DNA of 64,000 nt from Terebella lapidaria (Eukaryota; Annelida; Polychaeta; Terebellida; Terebellidae): contig OX424567.1 of NCBI GenBank assembly GCA_949152475.1, positions 20,609,402 to 20,673,401 on the forward strand. The letters run 5' to 3'. Position numbers and translations under genes: made by a program. Shown one piece after another: positions 22,863 to 34,337 of the stretch. How positions within the stretch are numbered: position 1 is the stretch's first letter; every line of letters starts with the position of its first letter. Under the pieces are notes generated by a model that worked only from the letters and a program-made list of their open reading frames with translations, had not been told where the DNA came from and searched no databases.

Positions 22863-23555
22863 TTTTATTTCGTTTCGACATACGCACAAGAGCTTGTGTC
22901 ACATTTTATCTGTTTGGCCGGTGTACATTTATGATATAAAATGTTCACATTACAAATCTGAAGACAATACAAACATTACTGTGACTCCTTTCGGGAGACA
23001 CTGCTACCTAAAAATATAAAAGTGTCCCTGTTTTGTCGTGTCAAACAGTAAATATATGCAAACAGTTTACGATTATACTATAATACACATTTCCATTTCA
23101 TTGTCAACAGAGCCAAATTTAAATGCTACATGTGTTTTGGGCGAATAAAGTGCATAAAAACAACCTACTCTTCCAGTGGACACAAACATCCATACAATTT
23201 TGTAATTGAGAGCAAGAAAAAAAAATTGATATCACAAAGGGAAATCAAAAGAACGGCAAAGGAATAGCGTTACACAATTAAAATACGGACGGCGGACTTC
23301 GGAGGGGAAAACCCAAGTCACACCTCAATCATACGCACACCACTCATTGTATTAGAACGTAAATGTACACTTTGTATTTCATCACGCGCCAACTCACTCC
23401 TCCTACACTTCGTTTTTGAGAATATATTTACATTACATATTTCCAGATGCTATTTTATTTTATACTAATTTTCCCTAAGGACGGCCCGCTTGTGAGGGGC
23501 AGACTCTCCGTCGGTGATTGTTGTTCTTGTCATGTGAAATATCCACCAGATTTGA

Positions 23556-26500
23556 TTAATCTTCTTCCTCATCGGTGTCTGAAAGATACAGAAATTTTAA
23601 TATTTACATAACAGACCACTAGACCTATGGATTACAAACAGAATTTGGGTTCTTTCACAATTATTTCGATCAACAATGCTACTTCACATTCCAGAATTTC
23701 AACATTTACTTTTTGGAAGCTATTGCAATCAATAGTAAGGTGATGAACTCGTATTTGTAAACATGCAAGCAAGAGCAGAAGCCATACAAAATCGTGGCGG
23801 ATTTGTTGCGCCCAGCAAAGTACCAACCTTCCTCCTCGGCCTGGCTGAGCCACTCGATGAAGGCTTTCATCTGCTCCAGGAAGACGCTCTTGCCCTTGTT
23901 GGAGTGGCCATCCTTGTACCAGTGCACAATCACATCCTCACTCAACACCTCCACTGTACAGAGATGGATATAACCACGGTTACATAAATGTGGCTTGTAT
24001 GGTGGCAACCATTGTAACAATCGTTCTTTTGCAAATATCTCATACTCTTTATTCCTTCAGGTTTTTACAAATTTTGATTGCTAATTTGTATTGCCCATTA
24101 TTGGTGAAATACATACTCCATTGGTGCAATACATACTAACAAAGCCTCTTGAGACATATGGACATATTTCAGGATAAAATGTAGCTTTTATCCTATTACT
24201 TTTTGTTATAACTAAAAACGCCTGGCCACTCACCTTTGTAGAGACGCACGATGATTTTCTGGAACACTTTCAGGAAATTCTGGTTTTCGTAGCAGTATTC
24301 CTGAATCTTGAGCAGCAGGGACAACTCTGCTCGGTCATTTGATGCGAACGCTCCTAGAGAAGAGAAAGCATATTACTAGTAATTGATTCTAGCCTCATAC
24401 TAGTAGTACCATAAGCGAGTACCAAGATCAGATGACAAAATTTAAAAAAAAAATTTTACTGCTTTTTCCCATAGACATGATAGAAGTTTCAATTTCTTTA
24501 CTGGTGTTGCTTTTTCAAAATATTATATTTTCTTCCAAAAATTCTTAACATGGCAGCGTAGACCACCAATGTGTACTCACCTAGCAGGGAAGTGTACTGC
24601 TGCAGGTGTTTGAGCGCCTGGTCTGCCACCAACTCTTCTTTCTTGTTCCACTCGACTGTATTCATCAGCGTTTTCCACACCATCACCACAACGTCCTGGT
24701 CGGCCATCTTGGACACCTCCTTCTGATCCGTCACCATAGCGATGATATCCCTGATGGGCATCTCCTCCCTAATCATCTCCGACAACTTCTTCTCAAGCTC
24801 CTTCTTCACCTCCGCATTTGCTTTGGCACGCTGCCAGCAAAGTAAATATAATCAATTAAATGCGAGAAAAGGCACCAACCAGATTTATATTCCACACAAC
24901 AGATTTTTAGTTTTGGTAATTTTTGGTTTTGCTTGTTGAAGATGATTCCCTCAGACTCATTAGATCAGAATTGGTCCTCTCACAAATGGTCAAGTGACAA
25001 AGGTTGAATCATCATAGGGTAACTCTTACTAAATAGAATTGTGATTATAACCCATTCATGATGCAAATCTACTGCTTCAGCTTTTTATTTCATACCTGAT
25101 ACTCCACAATCTGGTCCAATTTTGCTGCTCGGAAATGTTTCTCAAAATTCTCCTGAGTTCGTTTGTTGATGGGCAGCAGATTCTACAACAGAAAATTATG
25201 TCTTCAGGAATAAAATCTACGCTAGTGTAAACTAAATGAAATGCAATGTATTGTAATTCATTATTTAATCTTCTAGAATGATCTATCAAGAAATTGTATT
25301 TAAGTTGATAGTATGTTATGAGAAACAGCAAACCATGCACGTTTGAAATTCTTATAAATAACATCATGACAAAGTATAGAACATGCATAATGGCATGGGT
25401 AAATTCCCGGATCCATGTTTTTCACGAATTCTTTGATTTTAGTCGGCAGTAGACTTACGGGCAGCTTGCCCTCAAGGCCCCCACGTTTGAGCGACGCGGC
25501 CAAGTTCTGGATGTCGCGTTCCTCGAGCCACGTGCGGAACATGACCGTCACAAACTCCAGAGCCAGGCCTGGGTCAGCGGCAAGCAGTAGGGAGGTGGGG
25601 GGGGGGGGGGGTGATATATTTCAGGTGTGGGTTGGTGTCGAGCGTGGGGGCGTGCACACCAAAGCATAGGGATTGGGAAATAAAACACAGACAGAACAAG
25701 TTTTAGTATGCATTTGCTATCAATTTGCTGTAGTTTCATACATATCAAAGGTAGTATTTAATAGGGGTTAGTTGAAAATAGGAGAAACAAAATGCATTGA
25801 AATCAAAACAATGTGTAGATTTAAAACTTTAGCATGAATGCGTGCCACTTGGAAAAGGCTTCAGCACACACTAAAGTTGACAAACATTGCATAACATGGC
25901 ATAGTGCATGCTCACTTGCTCAGCTAATGAAAGCGAAGCATTGACACATCAAGTTTCAATTCATAATATCTCCTTTCTGAATTGCCCCCATCCACACAAA
26001 ATTCAACAATGCATTGAAATTGAAAGCCATGCTTCAAAACAGTCAGCCTGGAGGCAGGGATTCAGGGCTTTTACCAATAAATTTTCTTCAAGGTGAGCCT
26101 TTCGGAACAAGTTGGCAAGACACCGAAGGTCCTTCTCAGCCAGAATGGAGTGGATGAGTTGAGTGGTGAAGGTGAGGGAAATACCTGTGACAAGTTTACA
26201 TACCATCATGATACTCACATCAATAAATTTTAACTCGTCTCCTACCAGTTGGTAACTGAACATGTCAATCTGGACTAATGCCTATCGAACCAGGGATAGT
26301 GGGTAGAACAGGTAAGATTTTCCGTGAAACTGAACAATATCCCTCAGACTCATTAGATCAGAATTTGTCCTCCCACAAATGGTCGAGTGACAATAGTTTA
26401 ATCATCACGGGGATATGGGCAATCATGTCTTTTTTGTTGAATCGCTGAAAAATTATTGCCAGGATCATTTTTCGTTTCCCTGGCTATGATATTGTGAACA

Positions 26501-28914
26501 TTTCCATTAGATTGTAAGGTCCTATATTTTTTTGACGGGAAAATCTTCGCTTTGCCAAATTATTTCAAATCCAACTGTTAGAAATGCCCCCTTCCCTGAC
26601 ATATATTCTGAGATATGACCATGCCTTGCACTGAACGTACAACATTGTATAGTTTTTATCGAATCTATACTTCAGTGTTTACAACACATATCACACCTCT
26701 GACTCATTAGATCAGATTTGTCCTCCACACAAATAGTCAAGTGACAAAGGATCAATTATCCCAAAGATATATCCATGCGTAATAATTTAACTGTAAGTAG
26801 CAGCGGACAACAGTTACTGGCTGGATCAGGTTTTCTTTTGTTCATTTTCACTGGCTATAATAGGAAATTTATTAACATTTGATAATCAAACATCCAAGCT
26901 GTTATCTTCTCAATGAGAAAATCTTCTACCTAATGTATATCTTTTAGATATTTCCATCAGTTCCAATCCCCCTCACACCTGATAAACTCTGTGATCTGAC
27001 GATTCCCTGACTTCGGGACATGAAACTTTGTAATATTTCTGATTCTAAATCCGTAAATAGTAACAAACAATATCCCTCAGACTCATTAGATCAGAATTTG
27101 TCCTCCCACTAAAGGTCGAGTGACAATGGTTTAATCATCACAGGGATATGTCTAATCCTGATGCTTGCATTGCACATTTATATTTAACAGGTTACCCGTT
27201 TGTAACAGGATTGACCGGATCAGGTTTTGTTATTACCCCCCGCTATGGTCTGCAGATTTAAATATTAACACAGATATGACAAACCAGTTGGTCAATTTCA
27301 TCGCTGAATGACTATCATTGACCAATACGTGTTGTCAAAGTCTGATTTACTGAACAGTGTACAACCATGCAACAGTGGATGTTGGCCAACCCTTCAGTGT
27401 TGATTCAAGACTAACTCACAAAATATTGACTTCAGTCGAACTCCTGTGTTGGCAAAACCCCTCCACTGGTGATACCAATCAATTCTCCCAGTCACTCAAT
27501 GGAATGCCCCCCTCTCTGCCATTGTAAACACAGAGTTACCCATAGCCGATGTGACAGTCCGTACCTTCCTTGACGAGGTGATCGTCGAACAGAGCGGCGA
27601 GACATGCTGGGTTGCCGAGCCCGTTAGACAGGCACAGCCCCATCACCATCCCGAGCTTCTCACGTTCATCCTCATTGAAGCCTTTCAAGAACATAATCAG
27701 CTGCAAACAAGACAAGAACAAAGCTATTAGCGAATGTGAAATTTCAAGACTTGGATATTTTCTAATGTCATGCAATACATTCTGTGTTATTTTGAGTCTA
27801 ACAAACCTTCTTGAGATTTTCCTGGAAGGCCTTCTCCAGGTATTTGTAGCGTCGGATCAGCTTGTACAGGACCTGCAGGAGTATCACTATGAATGTTAAC
27901 AAGCATCACAATATAGTACAATTCTTGCAACACATTCGCAAATTGAGCATGCCATTCCTCATTAATTCAAACCTAATTTTGACATTCAACGGACAGGGAA
28001 ACTAGTAAATTGTGCCACACGAAAACAAGACATATTTATAAGAGCCTTTACAAAGTGTGGACCCCCCCAAAAATTCTTGATATCCCTTACCTCATAATAG
28101 GCCCTGGCCGTCGCCAAGTCATTTGTGGCGCTGAAGATGCATTGCTCGGTTCTGTACGGCTTATCGCCATCAGCGTCAGTGACGATTGACCCACCAGGAG
28201 CTGAAGATAATTTTCAAAATCATATTACTTCACATATTTTGATTGTCAGGTCATTGTTTTAGTTTTTTGCCAACTGTCCAATGAATTTTGCAAATAACAT
28301 TCACTAATAGTTGCAGAAAAACTTTTTATTGTGTGCGTGTTTGTAAGTATACTGTCAGATGATGTGCATGTTTCAAACTTGCACAAACAGTACAATGGCT
28401 GCATCAGCCTGCATGGCAACTCAGTCAACACACCTAAGATTCCACCAGCGAACAGAATGTCAAAAAGCGTTTCCCCATAACGTCTGTAATCAACTTTTGA
28501 TCCAGCAGAGTCCAAAAACTTCGATACCTGGTGAAACAAAACATGCAAGATTGCAAGATGACATACAAGTACATTTACACCTAGAATCAGTCAGAAAATT
28601 TACTGATATGTACATTTACATAAACCATTAGAGAATGGGAATACATCTGACAAACCTGTTCTAAGTCTTCTGATTCACTAAGACCTTGCAATATCACATC
28701 ACGGAAACCAGTAGGGTCTCTCCTTTCTGTTTTCTTCTCATCTGCAATGATATTAAATAAAATGTATATGCACTCTGCAAAAACATCAGATATTGAACGA
28801 TAAATCACTCCAGAAAAGGTTCACTTCTATTGACAGTTTAATACACAACTTACCCCTTTTCCGGGTCTTTATGCGCTGACCAGATAGTGTAGGTTTTTCC
28901 TTTGGATTACTCAT
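23556..28914 (-). CDS. BZW: BZW / eIF5-mimic protein (5MP), with a duplicated exon 7
   Basis: eIF5-mimic proteins carry an eIF5-like C-terminal W2 (HEAT) domain, bind eIF2 and eIF3 without GAP activity, and tighten start-codon selection. Start ATG at 28914 ([20 protein letters not shown]). Coding exons, 5' to 3': 28914-28854, 28741-28656, 28527-28434, 28200-28091, 27872-27807, 27700-27565, then either 26184-26075 or 25568-25459, then 25182-25096, 24830-24581, 24353-24234, 23953-23828, 23578-23556. All junctions are GT-AG with matching phases; either choice gives 422 aa (vertebrate forms are ~419). Landmarks are [67 protein letters not shown] and an acidic tail EEEDTDEEED. Introns carry four box C/D snoRNA-like sequences. 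Vertebrates have two paralogues, so I do not assign BZW1 or BZW2. Confidence 0.95.
24946..25021 (-). ncRNA. Box C/D snoRNA-like copy A (BZW intron 8), 18S-A99 guide
   Basis: On the minus strand, box C (ATGATGA, 25015-25009) is followed by ~50 nt and the guide CTGATCTAATGAGT next to box D (CTGA, 24954-24951), closed by CCCT/AGGG. The middle (GAGAGGACCAAT) differs slightly from copies B and D. It lies in the sense orientation about 115 nt before the 3' splice site, as intron-encoded snoRNAs do. Confidence 0.7.
25459..25568 (-). other. BZW alternative exon 7b
   Basis: 110 nt, acceptor CCCAG, donor CTGCCC|GTAAGT (a strong donor). Phases are identical to exon 7a. It encodes [18 protein letters not shown] followed by [18 protein letters not shown]. 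The W-x-x-E-x-D-I...AASL pattern is closer to the vertebrate family sequence as I know it, so this is probably the ancestral version. A 13-base G-run lies just upstream in the intron (25599-25612, plus strand). Confidence 0.85.
26075..26184 (-). other. BZW alternative exon 7a
   Basis: 110 nt, acceptor CACAG, donor TTATTG|GTAAAA. It enters in phase 1 (completing Gly with the last G of exon 6) and leaves in phase 0. It encodes [18 protein letters not shown] followed by [18 protein letters not shown] (36 residues). It aligns without gaps to exon 7b but lacks the Trp in the middle of the segment. Confidence 0.8.
26337..26416 (-). ncRNA. Box C/D snoRNA-like copy B (BZW intron 6), 18S-A99 guide
   Basis: Terminal stem ATATCCCC/AGGGATAT (minus strand), box C GTGATGA (26408-26402), box D CTGA (26347-26344), guide CTGATCTAATGAGT directly before box D. 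The guide pairs with the 18S rRNA segment GGCTCATTAAATCAG with one mismatch and one G-U pair; the fifth base before box D pairs with the A equivalent to human 18S A99. In humans that site is assigned to SNORD57. Host-sense orientation. Confidence 0.75.
26688..26770 (-). pseudogene. Degenerate box C/D snoRNA-like copy C (BZW intron 6)
   Basis: Collinear with copies B and D, but box D reads CAGA instead of CTGA and the box C position reads GGGATAA instead of GTGATGA. The 18S guide (CTGATCTAATGAGT) is unchanged. Terminal ATATC/GATAT pairing is still possible. With both boxes altered, assembly with fibrillarin and 15.5K-type proteins is unlikely. Confidence 0.65.
27070..27149 (-). ncRNA. Box C/D snoRNA-like copy D (BZW intron 6), 18S-A99 guide
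   Basis: Perfect 8-bp terminal stem ATATCCCT/AGGGATAT, box C GTGATGA (27141-27135), box D CTGA (27080-27077), and the guide CTGATCTAATGAGT. The middle segment has ACTAAAGG where copies A and B have ACAAATGG (plus strand), so only the boxes, the guide and the closing stem are fully constant. Confidence 0.75.
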
Positions 28915-29868
28915 ATACCTGATTCTGAAAATAAAATGTTCGTGTTCATATAACCGTCCATCACTGGCTTTTTCAATGTTCACTGTTCAACAATCACTTG
29001 TTTGTTGTGAGCACCTTGACCTTTGTGAGCACCATAGTCAGCGTCATTGGTCTGTAATAGATCTAGTTTTTTTCCGCGAATATTCTGTCAAAATTTATGG
29101 GATTGTATGTTACATCTACTACAACTGGATGTACATTGGTACTTATTTACAAACTTAGCACTCGGACTCCCCCTAAAATTTTCAGATGAATAACGCCGAT
29201 TAGAGACAGACAGATGATTGCGCAACTCGCGGCAACTGTCAAATGGGAATCACTAAATGAAAATGTCGATGAAATCTCGAGTTGAATCCGACATTCAAAA
29301 CTGCGGAGTCGAACAACAGAACACACGAGATTTGAAATACACGAAGGAAACTACGGCTGTGTCACAATATACACCATCTTTATCGTTCGTTAATACTCTA
29401 CATTGAAACTAGACACTTACGAAAGACTTTTCAACGAAAATAAAACTAAAACCAAGAACAAAACAACTTTCAGCTGTCAGGAATGAGTCAACTCGCGTGA
29501 AATGAGGAAGATTTTGCACACGGCACCAAGGACAAAAGCGGGTCATACTCTCAAAACAGAAAATGAAAATTGCCAAAATGCAGCACGATCACATCCATAC
29601 TCGTGATATTTTGATACGTGAAAGTTATACATCTCGATTTTTAATTGATTAATAATTCCTGCGATTTAAAGTTATTTTAAATGTAAAGATTTTGAGAGTA
29701 AAAAGGTGAATTACCGTACTTTAATGTATTAATTTATACAAAGTCCGAACCAAACCACCCGAGTCCAAAACGGGTCTCGGAAGTTCGAAGCGGATCTCAA
29801 GAGTCCAAAACAAAGCGAAACGGAGTTCCGTATGGGGATGTATATCGCATATAAATGCACCGAGTATA
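28915..29868. other. BZW upstream region; no other gene recognised
   Basis: Contains the presumed BZW promoter and 5' UTR. No TATA box at a typical distance stood out, and no second gene was found. Confidence 0.35.
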
Positions 29869-31074
29869 CATGGGCGTAGATAGAGGTTCAGAAAGGGGGT
29901 TCGAGAAACCGCAAGGCGAAGCCCCAGTTCGGTCTGGGGGTACGGGGGGCGCCGTAAGGCCCCCGAGAAAATTTTGTATTTTTGTGAATTCTATAGGAAC
30001 ACTTTAGATTAATTCTGGAGATACCTAGTGGAGTCTGAAAGTAAATATTTGTGTGTCAATTTTTCTAAGATGGGCTTTTTTTCTCTAAGAATATATACTA
30101 TCTGAAAATATGTATTTCATGCCCCTTTTCCTCAATTTTATTTTGAATACTACTGGATTACAAAGTATGACTCAAATTCGAACCATGAGGTCTTTGAACA
30201 TGCGACGCTTATGTCAAATGCGGACTTATGAATATGTCCGAAAATATCACTGCAAGTAACTTGAGTAATTAAAGTAGTGTAAATGTATATCATACCAAAT
30301 GAAGAGAGTAGTGCATCCAGGGGAAGATCCAGGATTTAGGGGAGTGGACCATCGTGAGCCCGGCGAGCACCTCGCGGCCTGGGGTCTGGGGCCTGCTGAA
30401 GGGCCCCAGAAGACAAAGCCCTTTTCATGTTCTGTGGTAGCTTCCTGGTCTCTCCTGAGTATAAATTTCACACAAACTCACTAAAATCACCTTTTATTTA
30501 TAAAGCAGTTATCATTTAATCCAAATTGATTATATTTTACCACTAATATCAAGTATTACCAATACCGAATTGATTATATTCCGAAGCATTCAGTGAAAAA
30601 AAATCATCAGACCTAATATAGGCCTACATGTGCGCCATATATCCCAATCAAGTATTGTGACATTTCTGTAGAGACACAATACCCCTAAAATATCGATAAT
30701 TGTTTTGTTTTTTTTTGGGGGGGGGGGGAGCGGTGGGGTGGACGAGACCCCCTTCCGTCCCCCACCCCCTGGATCTGCCTTTGGCATTTATAGTAGCAGA
30801 ATGACGTGTATTTCTGATAGTAGTTACCTTTTTAATCATCAGTAGATACACGAGAAGTAGCACCAATTTAAGTCAAATCCCTGGGCCAAAATTGGAACTC
30901 GGATAACCCCTCCCTCCAGATCCGCTCTTGTGCTCGACCATCGACGTAGATATAACGGGATATTTCATGCATAATCTGACTCTTTTGATGTTGGATCAGT
31001 TGGGTTTCAGCCTGGAGATTCAGGTGAAAAGGGGAGTTCGGTCGACCCCCCCCCCCCCCCTATCTACGCCCATG
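29869..31074. mobile_element. 1.2-kb DNA-transposon-like element, termini CATGGGCGTAGATAG
   Basis: The 15-bp sequence CATGGGCGTAGATAG at 29869-29883 is exactly inverted at 31060-31074. Next to each end are G/C-rich segments. The interior has no transposase-like frame but contains GC-rich, partly palindromic blocks (29930-29975, 30330-30420 with GGGGCC...GGGCCCC, and 30715-30780). Non-autonomous element; composite structure is possible. Confidence 0.5.
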
Positions 31075-32703
31075 GAATATAAAATAAGGCAATATATAAT
31101 TCTTTTTATCGAACAATATAAGCGCGGTTACAAAGTTAAAACAATAATCTAAAGGCATATATGTGGAATATTTTGTGTGATATAAAATATTCCATATATT
31201 ATACTAAATATATTACCAATAGTTTCCATTGTTTACAGTGTGTTGAAACGATATTCAATGTATTCATATCAAGTTGAAACATTAATTGGCCCTGCATGGT
31301 ATGTACAAAATCAAAACAATGAAGAGAAATGTGGAAGACCAGAGACATGATAATATCTTTCAATGCACCGCATTGAGCTCGATTACCTCGAAATAGAAAT
31401 ACATAATTCGAAAGAAGAAAGAAAAGGTCCATACAGGTGTTCTTTAAAAAATACAATGAAAAAGCACGCATTTAGTAGGGTTATTGCAGCTGATGGTCGT
31501 TCATAGCCAGTACACGTGGCGTAATATAGAGTAGAAAATAATTCCAACACTGTTGTATTTATGTTGATCCTACAGTCCATTATGGACTTTTTACTCATGA
31601 CTTTGAACGATGTTACATTGTGCTTGATGTTTTCGTTTTTACTGTATTCCTGCCATAGTTCTGAATGAATTCTATTCTATTCTATTTTATTCTATTCTAT
31701 AAAACAAAAATAAGTTGTTGTGTTATGTTGGTTTAAAAACTGTGATCTTTGCACAAATCTTCAGTCCTTGAAGCTGTACATTTCTCTCTCTTATGTATTT
31801 CTGCTTGAAAGTATCCGAGAGGCAATTGAAGGCGTTTACGGGCATTGTAATTAAGCTATGGTCTAAAACTTGAATTGTGTTACGTGTATATAATTTTAAT
31901 TGCTAATTCGGATGTTCATCTCACATATGGTATAAGTTTGTTATGAATCTCCAAAGTGTGGTCATCAACATGGTTTCGATCATTGGGTCAGTTACATTCA
32001 TTCCTCCACTTTAACAGGGGGTACTATTGCATTATGATGACTGGGTATCATTATGTCACCATATTTATACAGTTCCTTTTCAGTTACTATTCCCTAGATG
32101 TCAGCTAAGTAGTTTTTCATTGCCACAACCACACATTTTGTCCCCCTCAAGAAGACCCGAAATGAAATACCAGGAGGGGCACCTTCAATGGGACAAATAG
32201 AACACAATACCGATATCGCCATGACAGTAGTAACCAGCTAACTTTGGCACCAGTAGTGAGTTCTATACTGAATAACCAGGTGTATGTGAGGAGTGGTCAG
32301 TAAGAATTCATGGCAAAGTGAACTGTGGTGCTATAGCCGGGCTCTTTTATCACATGCGCGGGTACTAGAAGGTTACGTCTGACCTATAATGAGTAAATTG
32401 GACTCCGCATACAAAACGACTGTAGAGCTCATGTTTGTATTATGAACATATAGGGAGTCATACATTGCGGATATTTTGGCAGTCATGAAGTTGACATCAG
32501 ATTACCTTGAGTGGTGAATTAAAAGGTTACATTTGAAGAAAAAAATATGAGAATCGAAAATCTAAACGATACCCCTTTTTAAATATGTAGGCCTAAAAAT
32601 TTCCCTTTTTAATTATATGTAGTCATTTTTAAGCAAAATTTCAGAAAGATTCACGCTGGATAACAAATAGGTTAAAGGAACATACAGGTTGGTACAGTAA
32701 CCT
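31075..32703. other. Non-coding region; TTCTA microsatellite
   Basis: AT-rich, without a credible gene. A (TTCTA)n microsatellite lies at about 31668-31700. Confidence 0.5.
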
Positions 32704-34337
32704 GAAAAAATAGCCCAAGGTCTAAGATAGGTTACCGGACAACATTGGTTTAAAGCAACTGCCTTCGAAAACAGACAAGGTTTTTTTTTTTAAAACTATC
32801 TTTCATATTAAACATGTGAAATTGCTTAAAATTAATCGTACTCACATCAAATGTTATGACTAAAACCAGTCCTTTGGGAAATGTTGCAGGAACTGTATCC
32901 ACCACAAAACATAAACATACAAGGTGGGCTGACTAAAATATAAACAATTATTCGTGTACATCACGATCACTGATTATTTTCTCATAACTACCCTTTATAT
33001 GAAGATACAAACTGAAAAATGTACTCGATGTGTACCTTTAAGGGAAATTTGGGCATTTGTTTACATTCGAGTTTAATGGATACACTTCGTTTGTTTATAT
33101 ACAAAACAGACATGAAGTGTATGTTAAAACCAATAGGAAGACAACTCGGACGGAATGTAATCGTCAAAATTAATATGCACATGTTTTGTTTTCTTGTTTT
33201 TAGAAATGTCAAAAAATATATATTACATACATTCGAAGGCAGTTGCTTTAAGCACCATAGGTGCGCTATGATCTCGAAATTTATCAGTCGAGGTCATCTT
33301 TGTGAACTTCAATGACACCATTACCTCCCAATCATGGACCTCCAGATTTGGGTGCGTATGATACGCCGCTGTGCCTTATTCCCGCGCCGATGCGGTAGGT
33401 GTCTGCATTATGACTTTGTATATGATCGTAATTAGCTCTTTTGACAAGCATTTTGCCTGTAGAAGCCAATTTAGTAATACATATTTCAGGTTCCCGTGAC
33501 CTTGAGATTTAGTCTTCAAGGTCGTCTGAGTTCAATCTCAAGGTCACCAACGATGCGCCATACATGACTTCCTCTATATGCTTATGATACAAACCTTCGC
33601 ATCATAAGGCAATGTGTGCATGTTTTGGGCCTGTCGAGCCCACATATCGGACCTTTTCGGCAAGTCAAGACACTTCCTCTTTATACACAATGTCAATGAC
33701 CCCAATTAGCATGTTTTGAAAAAAGAATTTACAAACTGAGCAGATATAGTCTTCAAGTCTTCGAGAAAACATCCAATAATTGAATTTTGGGCTGTTTTAA
33801 GTCTAGATATCGGGTCGTTTAAGCAATAATCAAGACACCCATCTTCATACACAATGCCAAGGACCGCACTTAGCATGTGTTGAAACAGAAATGTCAAGAA
33901 TGATCAGATAATTCTCGAGGAAGCAGCTAGAAAAATGAATTTTGGGCATGTCTGGACCTTTCGAGCCTATATCGTGGTCCTTTTGAGTGCTTCGGGGCAC
34001 TCCATCTTTATACACTCTGTCAAGGACTCCACTTGTTTTGAAACACAAATCACGAACTGATCAGACACTCTTTGAGAAAATTGCTAGTTCAAAGTTCAAA
34101 ACTGCGTTCAAAACTGCGGGGTTTTTTTCGTCGAAATGGCCGCAATATTGAAAAAAAAAGCTGCGAATATATATTAACAAAAACCTCACCTCCCTCTTGA
34201 AATATTTTAAAGCATTTTGCACAAAATTCCGGAAAGATTCAACCGTAAACTTCGAAGATAAAAATGTAGATGGACGACGCCGACGGACACGCCATGGCAA
34301 TATAGGTTATCGGACCATAGGTACGGTAGCCTGAAAA
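32704..34337 (-). repeat. AGGTTACCGGACC-family element, reverse orientation, with a nested MITE
   Basis: The 3' signature (TAGCCCAAGGTCTAAGATAG then GTTACCGGAC) is at 32711-32740. The 5' signature (GTTATCGGACCATAGGTACGG, split here as GTTATCGGACC and ATAGGTACGG) is near 34308-34330. Interior marks match the copies at 14.2 and 16.8 kb. A second 5' signature fragment (ATAGGTACGGTAACC) follows at 34360. Confidence 0.6.
32754..33247. mobile_element. 494-bp MITE flanked by TTAA (piggyBac-type)
   Basis: Begins AGCAACTGCCTTCGAA at 32754 and ends with the exact reverse complement at 33232-33247. TTAA lies directly outside each end (32750-32753 and 33248-33251). TTAA target duplications are the hallmark of piggyBac-superfamily transposition. 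It carries no transposase and sits inside the older repeat around it. Confidence 0.65.

Larger units (their letters stand above)
26185..27564 (-). repeat. Three tandem ~360-bp units in BZW intron 6
   Basis: The three snoRNA-like copies begin about 350-380 bp apart, and the sequence between them is also related: GGATCAGGTTTT (or a variant) followed by CTGGCTAT and, further on, ATTAACAT recurs after each copy (near 26460, 26825 and 27225 on the plus strand). The snoRNA therefore multiplied by local tandem duplication of a larger block. Confidence 0.6.

Noticed and set aside
24975..24980. Internal CTGA in the snoRNA copies as a D' box with its own guide
   Set aside because: Only about 10 nt separate it from box D, leaving no room for a C' box. 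It is better read as part of the 14-nt 18S-pairing element.
26337..27149. The repeated intronic units as a CRISPR array or SINE
   Set aside because: This is a eukaryotic intron, copies are few, and the conserved positions are exactly box C, box D, the guide and the closing stem; no tRNA-like promoter boxes or A-tail.
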